Position numbers and translations under genes: made by a program. A DNA stretch of 64,000 bases, taken from positions 1 to 64,000 of the forward strand of contig MU394089.1 in assembly GCA_022578605.1 (NCBI GenBank), given 5' to 3'. This DNA comes from Camillea tinctor (lineage: Eukaryota > Ascomycota > Sordariomycetes > Xylariales > Xylariaceae). The notes under the pieces are model-generated. The model was not told the DNA's origin, did not search any database, and saw only the letters and a list, made by a program, of their open reading frames with translations. Positions 60,816 through 64,000 of this stretch are shown here, piece by piece (position 1 is the first letter of the stretch; the number at the start of each line of letters is the position of its first letter).

Positions 60816-61352
60816 ATATTCTTTCAACTTAGGTTAGATGGATAGTATAACGGGATGGGATGGTCCTATGCGGAAATAAATTCATGATATTGGGTCGGTT
60901 AGGGTACGCAAATAGGGGGAAGGAAGTCTAAGAAAAAGGGAAAAGGGGGAGAAGGAGGCAGGTTGACGAAATCTATCCGAAGGCTTATGTATAATGTGTC
61001 TAACTACCAACATGTTCAGGTTGAATGAGTCATTGTTGCCAACGCACATACATGAAAGTTATAGAATAGTCCATAATTCTCCTGGCTAAACTATTTCCCT
61101 TGCCCCCAAGCTCAGCGGTGCTATAGCACTGTAAAGATCACACGATACTTGAACGTCATATGAAGGGATAATAGGCATAGTAATCGCTACTTTGACTCTT
61201 CCAACCTAAGTCTAGGTATAGTGAATTCTCATAACAGGTAACGTCAGCAACATCCATCTAGGTACCCTTTTCACCCTCTACCCTTTCTCCCCAACGCTTC
61301 CTTTCCTCTCACTTCCAAGTCCTAGGTAAGTCCTAAGTGCCAAGAACTACGC
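60816..61352. other. Convergent 3' region
   Basis: 537 bp between the P450 and thioredoxin stop codons; presumably two 3' UTRs. Nothing else is seen. Confidence 0.5.
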
Positions 61353-61739
61353 CTAAGCCGCCGCCTCCTGCTGGCGCTTCTTCGCGAGGCCAGAGAGCTT
61401 CTCAGCAGCGGCGCCGAGGCTGCGGGGGTCAGCGCCCTGGATCATCTTCTGGCCGTTGACGGCGACCTGCTTGCCGTCCTTGAAGAAGAGGAAAGTAGGC
61501 ATGGCGGTGACGCCGTGCGTGCGCGCGGCCTCCTGCACGTGGTCGACGTTGACCTTGGCGAAGGCCAGCAGGCCCGGAATCGCGTGCTGCCCCGCTAGCG
61601 ACTCGAAGTGCGGCGCGATCGCCCGGCACGGCGGACACCAGTCGGCAAAGAAGTCGACGGCCACGTACGTCGTCGACTGGAAAAGGGCGTCGAGCTCGGC
61701 GGCCGAGGTGATGTGGTGGATCTTGTCGTCGCTGCTCAT
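61353..61739 (-). CDS. Thioredoxin with WCPPC active site
   Basis: A single-domain thioredoxin of 128 residues from one exon. The active site is FFADWCPPCRAIAP (Cys35, Cys38) where WCGPC is usual. The cis-proline motif is TAMPTFLFFKDGK. The start is the first ATG of the frame that gives a normal N-terminus (MSSDDKIHHI); an upstream non-ATG extension is ignored. The C-terminus is Ala/Lys/Gln-rich (about 20 extra residues). No signal peptide is present, so it is probably cytosolic. The WCPPC variant can change redox potential, as seen in some thioredoxin-like proteins; the partner reductase is not in the window. Confidence 0.93.
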   Translation of the reverse strand: MSSDDKIHHITSAAELDALFQSTTYVAVDFFADWCPPCRAIAPHFESLAGQHAIPGLLAFAKVNVDHVQEAARTHGVTAMPTFLFFKDGKQVAVNGQKMIQGADPRSLGAAAEKLSGLAKKRQQEAAA

Positions 61740-62498
61740 GTTTTCTTTTCTTTCTTTCACTTTTTCTTATTTGCCTTGCCTTTTATTTAGGAAGTTTTTT
61801 TTAATACTGGTTTGTTCGGCTGAATTCTCTTCTCTTGTCGAAATTTCTGATGAACTTTGACTAGGTAACTTCTATGTATGCGAGTTGAGATTCTGATTTT
61901 CAATGATGATAGTTGATCTTGGGTTATAAGTCGGTAAGGGATAAACTCAATAAGGCTGTTTTGAATATGGGCTTAAGTTGATTTATATGCAAAGTTATGC
62001 AGCTGACCTCCCTTAGTAAATGTCTACATATTACCTAATGTTTCTAAAAAGTATTTTCTTTCTTTATCATCTCTGGTTTGGGTAGCTTGGTTGGTTAGTG
62101 GATTACTCAAGCTACATGCTCGCTACTTTACTACGTTACTACCAGTTACATATGTACCAGTCGCAGCACGTGTGAGAATATTCTACCGCCTTCTGCCAAA
62201 AAGAATATGCAATTATGCATGGCCATCACACCATGTCTTCCCCCTACCGTTCATATCACTCAATATTCTCTCTCCCTCCTATCGCCTCAAGCTTTGATAT
62301 TCCACTAACAATTACGAAAAGGGAACATGAATTATTGATCATAAAATAAATTCAAAACTTTTTGTATTGAATCTTTTTTTTCCAGGTATTGGTTCAAATA
62401 CACGTTACGCTATATACACATCGAATCGAAAACGCTCCTAAGCTTGTTAGTCTTTGTTGACCCCCTTTTCTTTCCACCAGCACAAAGCAACTAGCTTC
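61740..62498. other. Intergenic
   Basis: 759 bp between two minus-strand genes, holding the thioredoxin promoter and LPMO 3' flank. No coding region is supported. Confidence 0.5.
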
Positions 62499-63527
62499 TT
62501 ACAGGTTCTTGACCTGGCGAGCGTGGCGACGCTTGGACTTGCACTTGGGCTTCGCAGACGAGCTAGCAGCCGGAACTGCAACAGCGGTTTCCGCCGCTGT
62601 GGTAGTGGCAGGAGTGGTGGCGGCAGCAGTAGTGGAAGCAGCAGTAGTGGAAGAAGCAGTCGTAGCCGCAGCTGCAGGGGCGCTTGTGGTAGTAGGGGCC
62701 GCGGCAGTGCTGCTAGCCACCGAGGCAACGGCTGAGGTGGTGGCGCCGCTGCTGCTGCCAGAACCACTGAAATCCGGCATAGCAGGGCCGGGGATGATGT
62801 AGTCACTGACCGACGAGAGGCTCTCATCGTTGTAGATGTTGTGGAGGATACCGGGGTCGGTCGCGGTGTAGAGCGAGGTACCAACGACACCGGCGGGAGA
62901 CACAGAGCCGGAGCCCGAGATCTCGATGTTGAAACATTGGGGGTAGAGCTGTGCCGCACCCTCAGTCTGGCCTTCGTGAAGGGCGATCAGCTCGTGACGC
63001 CAGACATAGTTGCCGGGCTTAATGTTGGCCGGGATGGCAGCAGACCACTGGAAGTTGTTCTCGATGATCAGGTCGTCGGCCCACTTGCCAGTAGAACCAC
63101 TTCCTGTTCCGAGAGAGAGCTCGCCTAGCTCGGAAATCTTGAACCACTTCAGCGTAGTCTTGTCGACGGTAGCACAATCACCTCCACAGTCAGCAAGATA
63201 ATCAATGACCGGTCCCTTGTGCGATTCCGGCCATGTGTTCCAGGTGATGGTAACGTTGCTGCCTGCCGTAGCAGGGGCAGTCTGGGGCGCGTTCGCAGCG
63301 CTCAGATGACAGATAATATCAGCCGTGTTAATGGCTGAAGATTTAACGAAGCCATTGTCGGAGGCACCGTTCGACCAGGCAATGCCAGTAGCAGTCTTTT
63401 GAGACGTGGGATCGAAACCAGGGTAGGTCTTGCCGTCGATGGCGATTTCGGTAACGTGGCCGTGAGCAGATACGGAGACGGCACCGGCAAGAGCAGCCAG
63501 GAGGGCAGATCTCATAGTGGAAGGCAT
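62499..63527 (-). CDS. AA9 lytic polysaccharide monooxygenase
   Basis: A secreted copper enzyme that oxidatively cleaves cellulose or related glucans (former GH61). It is one exon of 342 residues. The signal peptide is about residues 1-21, with cleavage predicted at SVSA|HGHV so that His22 becomes the N-terminal copper-binding His. The second brace His is in VWRHELIALHEG, and the axial Tyr in QLYPQCFNIEI. After about residue 245 there is a long Ser/Thr/Ala-rich, probably O-glycosylated tail ending in a basic KCKSKRRHARQ segment; there is no CBM1. A second in-frame Met four residues on would also give a working signal peptide. Family identity is secure; substrate preference is unknown. Confidence 0.96.
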   Translation of the reverse strand: MPSTMRSALLAALAGAVSVSAHGHVTEIAIDGKTYPGFDPTSQKTATGIAWSNGASDNGFVKSSAINTADIICHLSAANAPQTAPATAGSNVTITWNTWPESHKGPVIDYLADCGGDCATVDKTTLKWFKISELGELSLGTGSGSTGKWADDLIIENNFQWSAAIPANIKPGNYVWRHELIALHEGQTEGAAQLYPQCFNIEISGSGSVSPAGVVGTSLYTATDPGILHNIYNDESLSSVSDYIIPGPAMPDFSGSGSSSGATTSAVASVASSTAAAPTTTSAPAAAATTASSTTAASTTAAATTPATTTAAETAVAVPAASSSAKPKCKSKRRHARQVKNL

Positions 63528-64000
63528 CTTGGATGTAGTTCGTAAAATGGTGATTGAAATAAATAGCGTGAAAGGTAGGTAAGAATATATAGACAGTAGT
63601 TCGCGAGGGCCGACTTGCGGTAAAGAATGACAGTTGACTTCAAGTCAAAGAACGAAAGTAAGTATCCGAAAGAGGACGGTTGGAAACGAAAGGAATAACC
63701 AAAGAGTGGATGTTGACCAGCGATAAGTCTGAAGAACCAAGACACAGCTGGCCGAGGAGGCGCGGGAGCGAATCTACTTTATAATGCACCTCCTCGCCAT
63801 CATACAAGCATAACAATTCTTCCCAACTATAGCTTACAAGCTCCTCGAAGGAGCCTCATCGAATCTCCGCCCCTAGCGTGAAATCTCCATGATCCACCAA
63901 TTTCACCTAGCTGGGCCTGGTTGATCTCCTATGCGGCGGCAGCGACTAGGTAGCCTGCAGGGGAGATCATCAGACGAAATGCGAATGGTGGAAAGATTCA
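63528..64000. other. LPMO upstream region
   Basis: 473 bp upstream of the minus-strand LPMO to the end of the window. It presumably contains its promoter. No other gene start is visible. Confidence 0.45.

Overview
The window is nuclear DNA of a filamentous ascomycete (Pezizomycotina, most likely a Sordariomycete; I cannot name the genus). The evidence is short introns (about 50-80 nt) with GTAWGT-type donors, CTAAY branch sites and YAG acceptors, an AT-rich block with the look of repeat-induced point mutation (RIP), and fungal families such as an AA9 polysaccharide monooxygenase, a Pth11/rhodopsin-like membrane protein and a GTP cyclohydrolase-like Urc1. No tRNA, rRNA, CRISPR array or prokaryotic feature was seen.

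Layout. 1-2990 is an AT-rich, gene-free, RIP-degraded block, ending at a 112-bp hairpin MITE. 3.9-15.7 kb is one very large gene, the SAGA/NuA4 scaffold Tra1 (four coding exons). 17.4-25.6 kb holds a mitochondrial alpha/beta hydrolase, a Rab18-like GTPase, a 424-bp inverted-repeat element and ribosomal protein eS1. 27.9-28.4 kb holds a small unknown two-exon gene. 29.9-36.3 kb carries a 19-exon Urc1-like GTP cyclohydrolase II gene, the elongation factor Elf1 and uracil phosphoribosyltransferase (Fur1). 38.4-53.4 kb is housekeeping: WAPL cohesin release factor, Rheb GTPase, cytosolic seryl-tRNA synthetase, a ZUFSP/C78 peptidase and inosine triphosphatase. 54.1-63.5 kb is more accessory: an O-methyltransferase, a rhodopsin-fold membrane protein and a cytochrome P450 in a row, then a thioredoxin and an AA9 LPMO.

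Exon-intron structures were assembled by hand from splice signals, reading-frame arithmetic and family similarity recalled from knowledge. Every recognised gene closes to an exact multiple of three. The most notable result is the number of tiny coding exons: 4 and 9 nt inside the Urc1-like gene, 12 nt in the Rab18-like gene, 17 nt in Fur1, 13-nt last coding exons in Urc1 and the C78 peptidase, a 14-nt first coding exon in eS1, and an ATG-only coding exon in Elf1. Possible functional groupings are uracil metabolism (Urc1-like plus Fur1, 5 kb apart) and a small tailoring-enzyme group (O-methyltransferase, membrane protein, P450) with no visible backbone synthase.
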